From positions 6,076,001 through 6,140,000 of the forward strand of contig CM114272.1 of NCBI GenBank assembly GCA_050084515.1: a stretch of DNA of 64,000 nt, given 5' to 3'. Under the pieces are notes generated by a model, which had not been told where the DNA came from, did not search any database, and saw nothing but the letters and a program-made list of their open reading frames with translations. The DNA is from Blasia pusilla. Taxonomy: Eukaryota > Marchantiophyta > Marchantiopsida > Blasiales. Numbering within the stretch: position 1 is the first letter of the stretch; the number at the start of each line of letters is the position of its first letter. This document shows positions 34,354 through 45,879 of this stretch, one piece after another. The position numbers and the translations under genes were made by a program.

Positions 34354-34689
34354 CTAGCTTACAGATATTTCGACAAAGGTAGAGAAGCCTTCTTGGCCAA
34401 AGCCATTAGTCTTTTTCTTCCTATTGGCTTTCATCCCTGTATGAGCCTTCTTGTTGGGGGGAAGGAGGGGGTTGTTGTTTTGGGCATCTAGGTCCTTGAT
34501 TATTGCCTCGAAGGTCTCCTTATCTACATCGGGAGGCTTTTTGTACTCTCGATCCTCCTTCAACTTCAACACTAGCCTCTTCTTCTGGTTTCTCATATAT
34601 TTCTTGATGGAGGAGTCTTTATTCTCATAACTATTTGCCCACTCTTGCCTCACTACTACCTCCACATCCAACCTCTTGCTTTTCTTCAC
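34354..34689 (-). CDS. Unrecognised lysine-rich protein fragment, 111 codons
   Basis: A charged open frame: KYMRNQKKRLVLKLKEDREY, PPDVDKETFEAIIKDLD, then a basic Lys/Asn tail. The low content of simple repeats and the amphipathic look suggest a real former coding exon, perhaps of a transposon. I do not recognise the family. No RNA-level support is visible. Confidence 0.3.
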   Translation of the reverse strand: MKKSKRLDVEVVVRQEWANSYENKDSSIKKYMRNQKKRLVLKLKEDREYKKPPDVDKETFEAIIKDLDAQNNNPLLPPNKKAHTGMKANRKKKTNGFGQEGFSTFVEISVS

Positions 34690-34871
34690 AACTTCTCAAA
34701 GGACATAGCCTTTATAGATTACATGATATTCAAGATCTTCTTAATCCTCTTCTGGACCATAGAGATCCACTCCCCCATTGGATACATGGTTCTTGGGTAG
34801 GATTCGACCAAGACTTTCTTGGCTTGCTTCTATTTTTCTCTCCTTTCCTTTCTCCCCTTCCTTGATTTCCT

Positions 34872-34979
<108 letters not shown>

Positions 34980-35224
34980 ACAAAGTAGAATAGCACAGAG
35001 AAAGCCATGAAAATGTCTAACCTCTCTCTCTTGACGGTATATCCTGAAAAGGGAGAACTGAAGAAGTATTTGCGGGGAACGCGACTCAAGTTCAAGTTTA
35101 GGACGGAGGCAATCCCCTTGAACCATAAGAAAACTTGGATGGGATCACAATTGAACTCTTGCACCTTGTGTGACGATGGGGTTGAGTTGAAATTTTTTGG
35201 TAACACCACAATTGTTCAACACAT

Positions 35225-35470
35225 TCAATAGCCTTGATTTATTGCCCAAAGGTGCACCACCGGTAAGTTATATCTATTGGGGATCCCAATGAGATAAAGT
35301 AGATGTTGTGATGAAGAGTTTCTTGGTTGACACTTGGAAACGCCCCACGAACACGTTGTTTGGTCATCACTCACACTATATGAGAGTATCTCCCTTCTCT
35401 CATATGGTACCTTCTTCACTTGTTCATCTCTTTACACCCATCCCAATCTCAAGCATTGTCTAACCAGGGC
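35225..35470 (+). repeat. Dispersed repeat, inverted copy at 49.35-49.58 kb
   Basis: Shares TATTGGGGATCCCAAT, GAACACGTTGTT and CACTATATGAGAGT phrases with the minus strand of about 49,340-49,580. The encoded residues are also alike ([17 protein letters not shown] versus [17 protein letters not shown]). Each copy lies near a long CT/GA tract. Probably a transposon fragment. Confidence 0.7.
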
Positions 35471-35518
35471 AAGGTTGTCTATGGTGGCAAGGCTACGACA
35501 TACACTACTTAATGAGTA

Positions 35519-35526
35519 CACACACA

Positions 35527-35558
<32 letters not shown>
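35519..35558. repeat. (CA)n(CT)n microsatellite
   Basis: Short CA run passing into CT dinucleotides. Confidence 0.95.
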
Positions 35559-35559
<1 letters not shown>

Positions 35560-36075
35560 AGGTGGTTGATCTTCTTTGAGATTGAATGGTGTCCTTCTTC
35601 CTTCTATCTAAGTTATTGCTAGAACTCATGCTTATGCTCTTGCCCCGACTTTGGCTCTTTCTCTTACTCATTCTCTTTTGTTCTTGTGCTCTCTAGCTCC
35701 TTCTTGGGTGTTACGTCCTTATCAAAAACCATGGGGACAAGGCTAGAGTTTGGTTTGCTAGGCCTTGCTCCTCCCTTTGTTCCTTGAAATCCTCTCTTTG
35801 CTCCCTTCCAACACTAATAGAACCTAAGGTGCAACTGTGGCTCCTCAAGTCTTATCCACTCATCCACCTTGTTATACTCCTTCAAACATTAAAAAATGTT
35901 CAAATGCGAGTCCCCTTCTTAAAATGATTGCATCCCTTCTATGTTATACATCTCATTTGTAGTGTTCTCGAGAAGTCTTTCGAAATCAAAATGCATCTTC
36001 TCTGAATCTAGAGGCATGGTGACAAGAGAGAATGTGTAGGAAAGGTACAAGAGGGAGGGACAGACAAAAATCTAG

Positions 36076-36077
<2 letters not shown>

Positions 36078-36141
<64 letters not shown>
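36078..36141. repeat. (GA)n microsatellite
   Basis: Pure GA dinucleotides, about 64 bp. Confidence 0.97.
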
Positions 36142-36145
<4 letters not shown>

Positions 36146-36169
36146 TTAAGAATTAGTGGGCCCAATTTC

Positions 36170-36700
36170 CCTTTATCTTGCATTTCTTTTGTTTTTTTAT
36201 CTTTCTGCTTTCTTTTCTTATTTCCATGAAAAACACAAAATTTTGGACAAAAATGAAAAATTATGGAAATATGGAATAAGAGGCTTGGGTCCAAAAAGTG
36301 TATGACCCTGATTATCTTTCATCACAATTATTTCCTATTTTTTTACTTTCCCTTTACTTCCTTATTTTCAATAAAATATCCATTTTTCGGAAAGACTTGA
36401 GACACTATGACAATATTTGGAAGGGTTTTCAATGATGGGGAGTAGAAAGTGTGTGGTGTCCATCACTCTCAACTTCTACAATTTTTTTCCCTTTGTTTCC
36501 ACATATTTCCAAAACTTGAGTACAAGGGGAGTTTTTTTTTTTAAACTAGGAAGAAAAAGTGAAGATTTGTTTTTTAAATGATCAAATTGAAGTGTGATTG
36601 GGATGATGTACTTCTTTTACGCATCTTATTCCAATCACCTTGATGCTTTCATCTTCTCTCCCAAATATTTTTTCTTTAAAAATAAGGAAACATCTTAAAA
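36170..36700. repeat. Degenerate tandem repeat, same family as 26.8-28.6 kb
   Basis: Contains GGGTCCAAAAAGTGTATGACCC, GTGTGGTGTCCATCACTC and GTGTGATTGGGATGATG...ATTCCAATCACC variants of the repeat described at 26,821-28,640. Confidence 0.6.
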
Positions 36701-38720
36701 GAATTTATTTGAAAAATGTGCTAACCTAATAAATAATTTGTGATAGAGGTGATCGTATCTATGCTTGTATGCTTGTATTTTGGCTATTGCTTGTCGTATT
36801 TTAAACTCTATTCTCACACTATATGTATTAGACTTTGTAAGTCATTCCTCAAGAAATGTTTATTTTTTCTAAAAGGAGGGGACGTGGACCTATCATGTAC
36901 AATATAAGAGCATAGTATCTAGGAGGAGATCGGTATACTAAGTAACAAAAAAGTCAAACCTTTTACTCATGACCTTGCAAATCTTAATGGCTAGTGAAAC
37001 AAAACATTGTCCTTCATGAAGTTTCTCATAAAAATCTTGTTCTCGAGCATTGCTGCCATAGCTCCCTAATTATTTCTCCCAAACAAGTGAAGCCTCTCCC
37101 AAAGTAGTCATCTTAACTTAGCTCATCAAGGAAGGAATTAAAAAATTTCCAAGGACAAGAGAAACTCAATACAAACCCATATTTGAATTTGATTTAGACT
37201 CTATTTTACATGGGACACATGTCTGATCACTAATAAAAGTTTAATATTTTTGAAGTGTTATGCTTCCGTAGGACATATGTAAGCACACTTGCCTTAGGGA
37301 GTGCAAAGAAATCATTGAGGTTCTAAGACTTTTGCTTCTCAATATTAAGAATAGGTCCACATGTTAATCTAACATGCTTTTTTAATCCTGTGATCTGCGT
37401 CCCTGAACTCTCCTCTTTGAAGAATTTGTGGTTCTTGTGGAGCTTGCAACTTTTCCCATACCCAAATAAGAAGTGATAATGATGTTATATCTTGAAAAAT
37501 GTAGAAGCTTAAATCCGTATTGGGCCTTGTAGTTGCGCAATTCTTTAAAGAATTGCGCAACTAGAGATATTAGAAATAACAAGATGGCGATGAAGGATAG
37601 ATCCTTAAGCGCCAATCAAGGGCCTTGTGCCATGTACTTATCTCTACTCGAAAGATTTCACAATATAGCCATTCTAATCCTTAGACTTTCCCATGCTATT
37701 TTGGATGGATATGCATTAGAGGCAACTTCTATCACGCCGATTATATGACGCTCTATGCGAAAAGCTAACAAATCCATGCATAACAGGTTACATGTAGAAA
37801 TTCTATAAGGCTATGAAATAAAAATCATGATCATGATCGAGCTATTGCTTCTGATTGAAACCCAATTTGTGCATTGCACTGAATAATATGCTTTATGTTG
37901 ATGTAAGTCTAAACTTTCAAGCACATGAAGTAAGAATGCATGTCCTCGTGGTGCTATCCGTGTGGTAGTAGTCCCCGACCTTCCCTTGTTGTTGATGGTT
38001 TGGGTGGGCAACCATCGGAGGACATGGGTTCTGTCTAGTTGTGGATTAGCTCTTTATGTGGTAAGATCATCTTTCTATTTGTCTAGTGGATAACTTCTTG
38101 GCCATGCCATAGGCTTTCAACCCATGGTTAGGCGATGGTTTGGCTGTGCCGCTATAGATGCAAAAATATGGGTGAAAGTAGTTAGTGCCCACTACTGCAA
38201 ATACATACTCTAGAATATGTAGCACTCTTGGTGGTATCGCAAGGATAAGGTGATTGGCATGAAAGAGAGCAGTGTTTCTAATGCCTTGAGCTATTGTGGT
38301 GACAATGGGGTCTCGCAATTGGTGTGCCATGTCACGAGGCAAACTAATCGCTCCGAGCACTTGTGATTTTGGTCGAGCCTTTTGGCCTCGATACATGTGG
38401 CTACTCGATCAGTTACAAGATCCTATTTGGGATCGTCTATGCATCGTACAAGCATCCCCACTAATGAGAATAATTTCCCTTGCGCTACCATGTGTGCCTA
38501 ACTTGTAGGATATGTAAACTCCACTACCACATTCATTAGTCATTTAATATATATTATGATTGTAGAGTTCCCCTCCTTCCTATTCATATTTGTAGCAAAT
38601 AAGATCGCTCGCCTTCTAAACCAATAAGATCGTTCAAAATTGATTACAAATAATACTTAAAATTTATTATGAGAAATAATTCAAACATGTTCATCCCACA
38701 AATTAAATTTCATTAATAGG
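36701..38720. other. Spacer with a perfect palindrome, no gene recognised
   Basis: AT-rich on the whole. A minus-strand frame at 38,067-38,396 (109 codons) and overlapping frames at 37,369-37,748 have no recognisable domain. The 34-bp palindrome at 37,530-37,563 creates mirror-image open frames on both strands. Confidence 0.45.
37530..37563. repeat. Perfect 34-bp palindrome
   Basis: Two 17-bp arms (TAGTTGCGCAATTCTTT and its exact complement) with no spacer. Both arms keep the CpG in TTGCGCAA. Confidence 0.97.
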
Positions 38721-39611
38721 AGGTCTCAAATTATGGGGGCTAGAATCCATGGTTTAAATTTTATGGTCCCTTTCCATGGAGGTATAATGAGGAGTCACAT
38801 GGGGGAAAGAAAATGGGTGTACGTCCGTTCCCCATATACCCAACACCGAACGAAAAGGGAAGGGCTCGTAAACAAGCTACAAACTGAGACGCCCCATTAC
38901 GTGGTCGGGATCGATCATTCCTATGGGATCATAAAAGTCGCCGAATCCGTCGGAGAAGCGTGGACTTTGTCCCTCTCGAAAAAATGTGTGCTTTGAGGAA
39001 AATCGTATGACAGCATCTGCAAGTCAAAGGCCGCAGAGGTAGGCAAAAAGCATCAGGAGTAGCGGATGTTGGCAGACCGTCCTGCTTTTCTTTCTGCAAG
39101 GGTTCGTCCGATTGGGATTCTACCCGATTGCAGACTTCGCGGATGCCAATGTCATGCCTTTCCGGACCGCATGTCCACGTGGGAATTCCGCTGACCTTAC
39201 AATGGCTCGCTGGTAGGGATATGGGAACATCCTGCCACAGTTTGAGGAAGTGGAACCGAAGGAGAAATTGGGAGAAAGAGAGAAGCTGTGATTGTGTGTG
39301 GGAGGGGCAAAAAGACGAATCGCAGGACTTGTTCTTGTGCAGAGCTGACTTGGATGTGGCAGCGTACGATTTCGTATCATAGGGTTATGATCACCTGTCT
39401 GGGAAAGGACGATTGGACGGCGACGAGTGGATGAACGTTGAGGGGAAACTTGGTACGAGTCCGTCCTGCCGCGATCTCCAGATCAGAGCCGAGATTGCTC
39501 TCGTAGGTGTCGTCGACACCAATTCTGGCCGCGGGACTGATGCTCATGTCTGTTCTTCTGAAAGGACCGAATTTACGGTTGAAGGTGTTCCACTGTTAGC
39601 GCTTGGAGGTT

Positions 39612-39650
<39 letters not shown>

Positions 39651-40007
39651 GCAAATTTTGGACCGTAATTGATCGATCTACCGTGAATTTCCCTCAGTAC
39701 AGCATTCGCACTGTGCGGCAGATCTAGACTCCAATTGAACAGTCCTCTACGGCAGCGGGACGGGGAGCGATCGGAGGTGTCCCAGATAAACAGGGCAATA
39801 TGTGAAATGCAGTAGATCCATCCGAACTTATTATATCGTTGGCACTGCGCGGTAGATCTGGAGCACTCCGTGAATTGACACGTTTGAATTGCGAATCACC
39901 GAGAAGCAAAGGGAACCTTTGAAAGCCTCATGAGAAGTCGAAGAAACTGTATCTAGAAGAATTCTCTCACGAGTTCGCCTCTGAGATCACAAGCTCTTCT
40001 CGTCGCC
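38721..40007 (+). promoter_or_regulatory. Upstream and 5' leader region of the DUF716 gene
   Basis: A GC- and CpG-rich island unlike the surrounding transposon DNA begins here and continues through the gene. A (GA)n tract at 39,615-39,650 lies about 360 bp before the ATG, as in many plant 5' leaders. No clear TATA box was found. A frame at 39,413-39,727 crossing the GA tract is more likely leader than protein. Confidence 0.45.
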
Positions 40008-41162
40008 ATGGCCTGGCTGAGCTTACCATCACACATCGACTCGGGGCTCATATTCGGGCTCTTGGGACTGTGGCACATCCTGAGCACCCTCCGCCTGTAC
40101 GTCCTCCGCCCCAACCAGTTTAAATCCCGCGCCTGGTTCCCGGTGCCTCTCCCAGGACCCCTGCGCTGCATCGAGCTTTGGACACTCCTCGTCATCGTGA
40201 TAATCTTCATCTCCAAACAGCTTTCGCATGCCACTGAAGACATGGCCTCGGGAGTGATCCGCAGCGAGCACCTCATGCGATTTCAGCACGTCGCGTTCTC
40301 CCTCTTCTACCTCCTCTACATCATTGTGGCTCTGATTCACGAAATTCCCAACGCCCTCCCTCTACCGGATGGTGCACTGCAGGCCACTTTCGGATTAGGG
40401 TTTCTCATGGAGCTCGTCATTTTCCACTTCGGACATCACCCCGGGGACAATCTGGAGTCGCATGTGCACATGCTGATGCAGCTGATCCTGGGTACTCTGT
40501 TTCTCCTGATGTTGCTGGAGATTCAGTTCCCTCGGAGCGCGCTCGTCGCCATAGCAAGAGCCGTCTGTTTGACATTCAAGGGGACGTGGTTCTTCCAGAT
40601 AGGGTTGCTCATCAACTTCCCGGCCGCCATTCCTCTTGGCTGCGTGATTCCCGAAGAGGAGAATTTCCCGCAGTGTGGGAAGCCCATGGATGACATGAGG
40701 GCGAAATCGATTCAAGTGCTGGTGTTCTGCTCGCAGGCCGTGGGACTCGTGCTGTTCACGTTTGTGACCTACGCAGTGCTGCGATGGGTTTTGGGTTCCC
40801 AGGCGGCGGCCTTCAAAGCTATGGAGGATTTGGTAGGGGAGGCAAAATCGTCACTGGACAAGGACGACAATAGCCAGCAGCAGCAGAGGGGTTTATATTC
40901 GCTGGTGAATGGGAGAGAATTCGATCGGGAAGTGGCGAGAACTAGCACTCCTCAACTCCATGATCTTCCGAGCTCGATGAACAGATCGTTGTCCAGGCGA
41001 ATGGCGGGCAGCAGTAGGAGCTCCACACCTTTCGCTGACGGAAGCAGCAAGCTTCCTGCCCCCAGCAATCCCACTTCCCAGGCCCATCCCGCCATCACTC
41101 CTCTCCCAAAGGTCGGCCTCATGCTCCAGAGTCCTCTGCCCAAGAACCTCAAAAACGTCTGA
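40008..41162 (+). CDS. DUF716/TMEM45-family multi-pass membrane protein
   Basis: A 384-residue protein encoded without introns. The start is chosen because ATG sits in a strong context (GTCGCCATGGCC) and the family's first segment follows at once. About seven hydrophobic segments fill residues 10-270: GLIFGLLGLWHILSTL, ELWTLLVIVIIFIS, HVAFSLFYLLYIIVALIH, GFLMELVIFHF, MQLILGTLFLLMLL, FFQIGLLINFP and FCSQAVGLVLFTFVTYAVL. The family hallmark GxGFxMELVIFHFGHH is present, followed by SHVHMLMQLIL, rich in His. The last 110 residues are hydrophilic, Ser-rich and probably cytosolic. Plant members are integral membrane proteins, some linked to pathogen responses; the biochemical role is not settled. 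GC-rich codon use and lack of stops contrast with the decayed transposons around it. This is the one clear protein-coding host gene. Confidence 0.93.
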   Translation: MAWLSLPSHIDSGLIFGLLGLWHILSTLRLYVLRPNQFKSRAWFPVPLPGPLRCIELWTLLVIVIIFISKQLSHATEDMASGVIRSEHLMRFQHVAFSLFYLLYIIVALIHEIPNALPLPDGALQATFGLGFLMELVIFHFGHHPGDNLESHVHMLMQLILGTLFLLMLLEIQFPRSALVAIARAVCLTFKGTWFFQIGLLINFPAAIPLGCVIPEEENFPQCGKPMDDMRAKSIQVLVFCSQAVGLVLFTFVTYAVLRWVLGSQAAAFKAMEDLVGEAKSSLDKDDNSQQQQRGLYSLVNGREFDREVARTSTPQLHDLPSSMNRSLSRRMAGSSRSSTPFADGSSKLPAPSNPTSQAHPAITPLPKVGLMLQSPLPKNLKNV

Positions 41163-41177
41163 GAGTTGCTACCGTCC

Positions 41178-41212
41178 AACGCTACCCTCATTTAAGTAGA
41201 GGGTAGCGTTGT
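41178..41212 (+). terminator. Perfect 13-bp hairpin just after the DUF716 stop codon
   Basis: Arms 41,178-41,190 and 41,200-41,212 (CAACGCTACCCTC and its complement) enclose a 9-nt loop, starting 16 bp after the stop. It would sit at the start of the 3' untranslated region. Plants do not use such hairpins as transcription terminators, so the feature type is only the nearest label; a role in mRNA stability or processing is a guess. Confidence 0.6.
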
Positions 41213-42786
41213 CAATTCAATTGTCATTTTGTTTTGCGGTTCTGATCAGTTCTTCCACACGACTCGCCACAGAACTGAAACCAGTCTCATTCGCTCAAAG
41301 TCCGCCTCTATTGCACTTGCAGCTCCGGAACCCTCGCTCATAGCAAACAAGACTTCCATACTCCCAGTCTCTCACTGCCATTCGGAAACGCTCGTCTGCC
41401 CCTGCGTTCCTGTGACTTCGAATCCGTATCGGCTGAAGGCCCGCAAGTGCACATATATGTCTCTCCGCACATATATAGTTCACTGGCATTTAAACACTGT
41501 GACATGAGATTTCGGGCCCCGCGCACACGACACCACAGTACGTATGCTTCTCGTACTACCCAAGTCATCGTCCATTCCATGTTATATGTATCTTGCGCAT
41601 TTGAGTTCCACCGGCACCTGGGCATCTGCTGCCATTCATCTTTGGGACCTGCGAAGCTCAAGAAGATCTGTTTCAGCGTGGGCAATGTCGGAAATGCGGA
41701 TCTGGGCTGGCTCGATAAACATGGGTCTGAGACTTCCCAAGTGAGGAGCCATCCATGCGGTTGAGTATGATGTACAAATTGTTTTGGGGTGATTCTTCTA
41801 CCAAGAAAGGAGCTGCTGTTTATTGAAGCTCCACTCGAGAGACCTCAGAGGGAGGTCCATATGTCCCCAATAGAATGAATTTAAAACAGATGTGGATTTC
41901 AGGGCAAGGTCTAATCCTTGAATACACGATCTGATCTGAGTGATCTAGTGCGCAATGTTTCTAGATCCGTCAATTCACGTCTGCGGTATCTTCTATCCTT
42001 GGCGTGTGAGAATTTGCCCCATCTCCGCACGGATCTGGGACACAACATTCAATCTATCTACACACACCAAATTGAATCAACATCTTTGGATTTTTCTCAC
42101 TTGGATTGTCATGAGACGACTTAGTAGAAAGTGGATTATAATCGTGAGCTGGCACTGTTGTCAATTAATTGGAGCTTTGTTTCTATCCTAGAGCGTGAAA
42201 TCCCAGTTTCCATTCGGATCTTATGCGCTCGCACTCGGACCTGCAGTTGTGAACATTTCATCTCTAGAGCCATTTGTCTCTAGGTTCACAAGCTACATCT
42301 ATCTCGCTGTACCAAATCGTATGTGGATGCATGAATGGATTTCATGCTGTTGTCTACCGATTAGGATTTGTGCCGGAGTTGTGAGAATTATGTGCATCAG
42401 TTAACTGCCAGTGATTTTTTCCACTACACGGGAAAAAGTTGGGGCATGTACTTGCGGCTAATTTGCAAGTCCCCATTTCCAAGACTACGACTTTGTGACT
42501 GTCGTGTGAGCTCTAGTCTGTAAGTGGACGTTGTTCTAGACATTTGTGAGAATTCTCCACGATAACTTCCCGAGTGCTGTTATTGTGAGTGTTGCAGAAT
42601 TGGGGTACTAGTAGCTGCATAAAACTCGCAAAACATCTTACAATTATTATTTCCAAATTCCTGTAGTCTTAGCGATGCTCCCGGAAGTGACAAAGTGCAC
42701 TTGTAAATTCCCTTTCGCGCCTTTCTTGTAGGATTTCAAGTAATATTGATTCTAGATGTTATGTTCATAACACTCTTGCAACCATA
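41213..42786. other. 3' flank of the DUF716 gene, nothing further recognised
   Basis: GC content falls gradually from the gene into AT-rich DNA. Open frames on both strands show no domain. The first few hundred bases presumably include the 3' untranslated region. Confidence 0.5.
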
Positions 42787-43167
42787 GGCACACAAGACAA
42801 GCAAGATCATGATTCCGTCGCCTCAAGCCAAGAGGTTCAACAAAGACAAAATGAACTTTCAAACTCTCTCTCTTTGAAATATAATTTTCCCCTCTCCCAA
42901 ACTCTCTCCATGTTAACTTATATTCCCAAGTCATCTCCTTGGCTCTAGACCTGATATAAGAGGTTAAAAACCATTTATTAAAAATAAAAAGTCGATCATA
43001 TACTCAAAATGGTGTTTACTTAAAATAGTAAGTTCTTCAATATGACTTCAAATGAGCTGAAACAAAGAGAAATCTGCTCTCTCAGGTTTCTGCAAGTCAT
43101 CCTCGACCTACTGAGCTTGTCTTCCATTACTCACGAAGGCGTTTTACTAGACCTCACCGATCTCACT
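42787..43167 (-). repeat. 3' LTR (partial) of gypsy element J
   Basis: Aligns in the same orientation with 62,096-62,490, sharing CCAAGAGGTTCAACAAAGA, CCCAAGTCA.CTCCTTGGCTCT, ATCATATACTCAAAATGGT and GTCATCCTCGACCTACTGAG. The copies differ at roughly one base in seven by eye, pointing to an old insertion. Confidence 0.82.
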
Positions 43168-43985
43168 TTTCGAGTTCTCATCTCGGTCTCTCATCAAGCT
43201 CAACCTTCCTAGTTTCACGGTTTACAACACGGGCAAGTCTCGAAAGACTTGGGACATATCTTCTGGTCTGTTCAGGAACCTCAAACGGCGTTTCGCGCCT
43301 GGCGGTTCCAACTGCCCGATGGACATCCAATGAGTCCGTAACCGAGAGTCGCACAAAGTGAATCTCGGGTTGGAATCCAAGTGTGGCGTACAAAGTCCAC
43401 TTCCTTGGATCAGGTTTGGGTTTCGAGTTCCAACGCCAAACTCCCGTTCCATCCCGTACCTCTGAGACGCCGTTTGGCGCTCAAAGTGAGGATTCCTGTT
43501 CCAAGACATCTTGGAGAGATTCCTCCCTTACTAGTACTTCTGGGAATCTCCGGGATCCCCCTACCTTTACGGAAAGACACCCGAGCCTCTCCAATTGGCC
43601 CTCAACCCGATTGCTCTCACAGTCGTTTTCGGCCAATATCTCCATATGTACTTATACGTTTGCTGAGATCTTTGGTGCGTTGGAAGCGTCTCAAGATAAT
43701 CTTTCCAATGCGCCCTTATTTGTCCCAAGCGCATGTGAGGGCTAAACGTTATGGTCCAAAACACAGTCAAATTCCCCAAACGCTAGTCGTGTTCCAAAAC
43801 TGGTTCTCACCTCTTCGGCAACCAACCTTCCAAGAAACAACTCATCTCAAGTCTTGGCTCGCGTTTGGTCTAGGTTTCCTGCTCGCAACCACTAATGCAT
43901 GAAACGCACAACTCTGCTCCGCGTTTCGTCTCTTGGACTTTTCCAAGAGATCTTTCCAAACGCCTCTCCACAGCGCAAACGTCGC
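43168..43985. other. Unassigned segment between LTR and integrase
   Basis: Lies where the integrase tail, PHD finger and 3' untranslated DNA should be. Overlapping frames at 43,381-43,902 show no domain. It recurs to CGTTTGGCGC-like phrases. It may be a replaced or unrelated insert. Confidence 0.4.
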
Positions 43986-44541
43986 AGCGTGAGTCCACTT
44001 GAGTTCTGATGTTCCGCTTGGCGCCTATTTGGTGTTGTTTGGTTATGAGGGTCGTAAACATAGTCTCTCTGATGAAACCTGCGGATAGTAGGTTGATAAC
44101 CACCTCCACGAATACTCGCATATCTCAACGTATCTCGATGTTACGCAATCGCCAAATTCTCAAACGCCATGGGCATCACTCTCCGAAACAACTCAGCCCT
44201 CTAAGAAGATGTTCGCATCCATACATCAGGGTCATCAAGATTCAACACCTCACCAACATCTCAACGAATGGCCGCAAGTAAATTTGGCTCTCGGCCATAA
44301 ATCAAAAAGTACGGTGAGAAAGACACTAAGGATGCCTCCCTGCTGAATCTGTATCTCATCGCCAACCACGGCAACTGATGGTCCCAATCTCCTAGGTGAT
44401 CTCTCTGCAAGCCATACTTGCGTAGTCCTCTCTTCACGGTCTTCACAACTCGCTCCGCTAGTCCATCCACCTCAGGATGATCTTGCGAAGTAGTGCGGTG
44501 GTCGATTAGTGCCTTATCACACAAGGCCTGAAACTCCCCTC
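43986..44541 (-). pseudogene. Integrase C-terminal half of element J
   Basis: Reads FQALCDKALIDHRTTSQDHPEVDGLAERVVKTVKRGLRKYGL (with the catalytic Glu region E in AERVVKTVKR), then LPWLAMRYRFSREASLVSFSPYFLIYGREPNLLAAIR and the MPMAFENLAIA block. It is the direct continuation of the integrase ending at 54,797. Confidence 0.9.
44539..44541. other. Target-site duplication CTC (left)
   Basis: Three bases matching 54,797-54,799, the TSD length of CACTA elements. Confidence 0.9.
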
Positions 44542-45250
44542 CACTAGAAGAAATCCCTGGTTTTATGACTAGGTTATATGACTCATATGAGTCATACTTT
44601 ACATACCACGACTAACAATGATTGACGAGTACTTTAGACACAAAAGCCAAGTCATATTTGTTTGGCGACTAGGCTAACTAGGATAGTCAGCTTAGGTGGA
44701 GGTTGGTACATGACTCGAGGGTGTAGTCATGAGGCCATGACTGACATGTCACTCAGATGACGTAGAATAGTGACACATCATCAGTGACATGGACTATTTA
44801 GTGTGATGTGTCACTGATGACATGGACTATTGCTGTGACATGTCACTGATGATATGGACTTGAGTACAACTCATCTAGTCATATGTGTATATTTTTCTAG
44901 TTACCACCAACGACTCCTTTAGTCATGGTTGGTGTGCAAAAGTTCAGAATATCCTATCAAAATGCACCAAGTGTACTCCATTCAATTATAGTTGGCAACT
45001 CATGTAGTCATTTTATTTTATTGAAATGTTGGTATGGACTCATGTAGTCATGTACCATGACTAGAAGAGTAGAGTTACATGACTACTATAAAAGCGGACA
45101 CAACTGGCTTAGTCACGAAGATATGACCATGTGAGTAGCGGAAATTATGTAGTCATTGCAACAGAACTGCATGAGTCATACAATTATGACTAGAGAGAAC
45201 TTTAAGCTTACTACTTTAGTTTTTGAACGGTACTGTGCAAGTTATATTGA
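44542..45250. repeat. CACTA left subterminal repeat region
   Basis: Dense copies of TATGACT, ACTCAT, AGTCAT and GACATG motifs in both orientations; three near-repeats of GTGACATGTCACTGATGA occur at about 44,735-44,870. Such motifs bind the second-ORF protein in En/Spm elements. Confidence 0.8.
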
Positions 45251-45879
45251 TATGACTAGTGGGAATATAAATTTTGGATATTTTGGAATGTTTATTATGC
45301 CTTTTGAATGGTGCAAGAATTAATGGATCTGAATTATTGAAATCCTCTTTTCCATTTATATGGTGAACACTTAAGCGTTCACCTTAGCACATAGTATAAT
45401 TTTGAAAAAAGCGCACATAACTAAAACAACATCATATATCCAAAAACATGTCAACTCAACTATATGGAAGTATCACATGAGCACTATGTTGTTATATTGA
45501 GTAGTGGCATCTCGATGTAATCACAAAACTACATGAATTTTCTCTGAGTTTAGAAAGAGATGTAATAAGAATGTCTTGCTACAAACGAAACATACACAAG
45601 CAATTGACCAAGCAAATAATGAAAACATACTCTTGAAAACAGATTTTCAGGGGTGGAATGTCACTAAAGAGTAGCTTCCATACACAAATTACAAAATGAA
45701 TAATTATTACATGGGGTTATAATCCAAAAATAGATTAAAAAAACAAAGATCAAATATAGTAGGGTTTACAATCTCATCTTGAAAGAGCAAGAGAGATTAT
45801 GTCATCCATGAAAACAAAGTTATTGCACCTTAGATAGTTGGGTGCCAAAAGAAAAGACCACTCTACTGAATCACCTTTC

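Noticed and set aside
38067-38396. 109-codon minus-strand frame as a gene
   Set aside because: Overlaps a plus-strand frame, no domain, AT-rich intergenic setting; left unassigned.
39413-39727. 104-codon frame upstream of the DUF716 gene
   Set aside because: Runs through a GA tract in the presumed 5' leader and has no recognisable domain.
43381-43902. 173-codon frame as a missing PHD or integrase tail
   Set aside because: No zinc ligands or integrase residues; overlapping frames on both strands.
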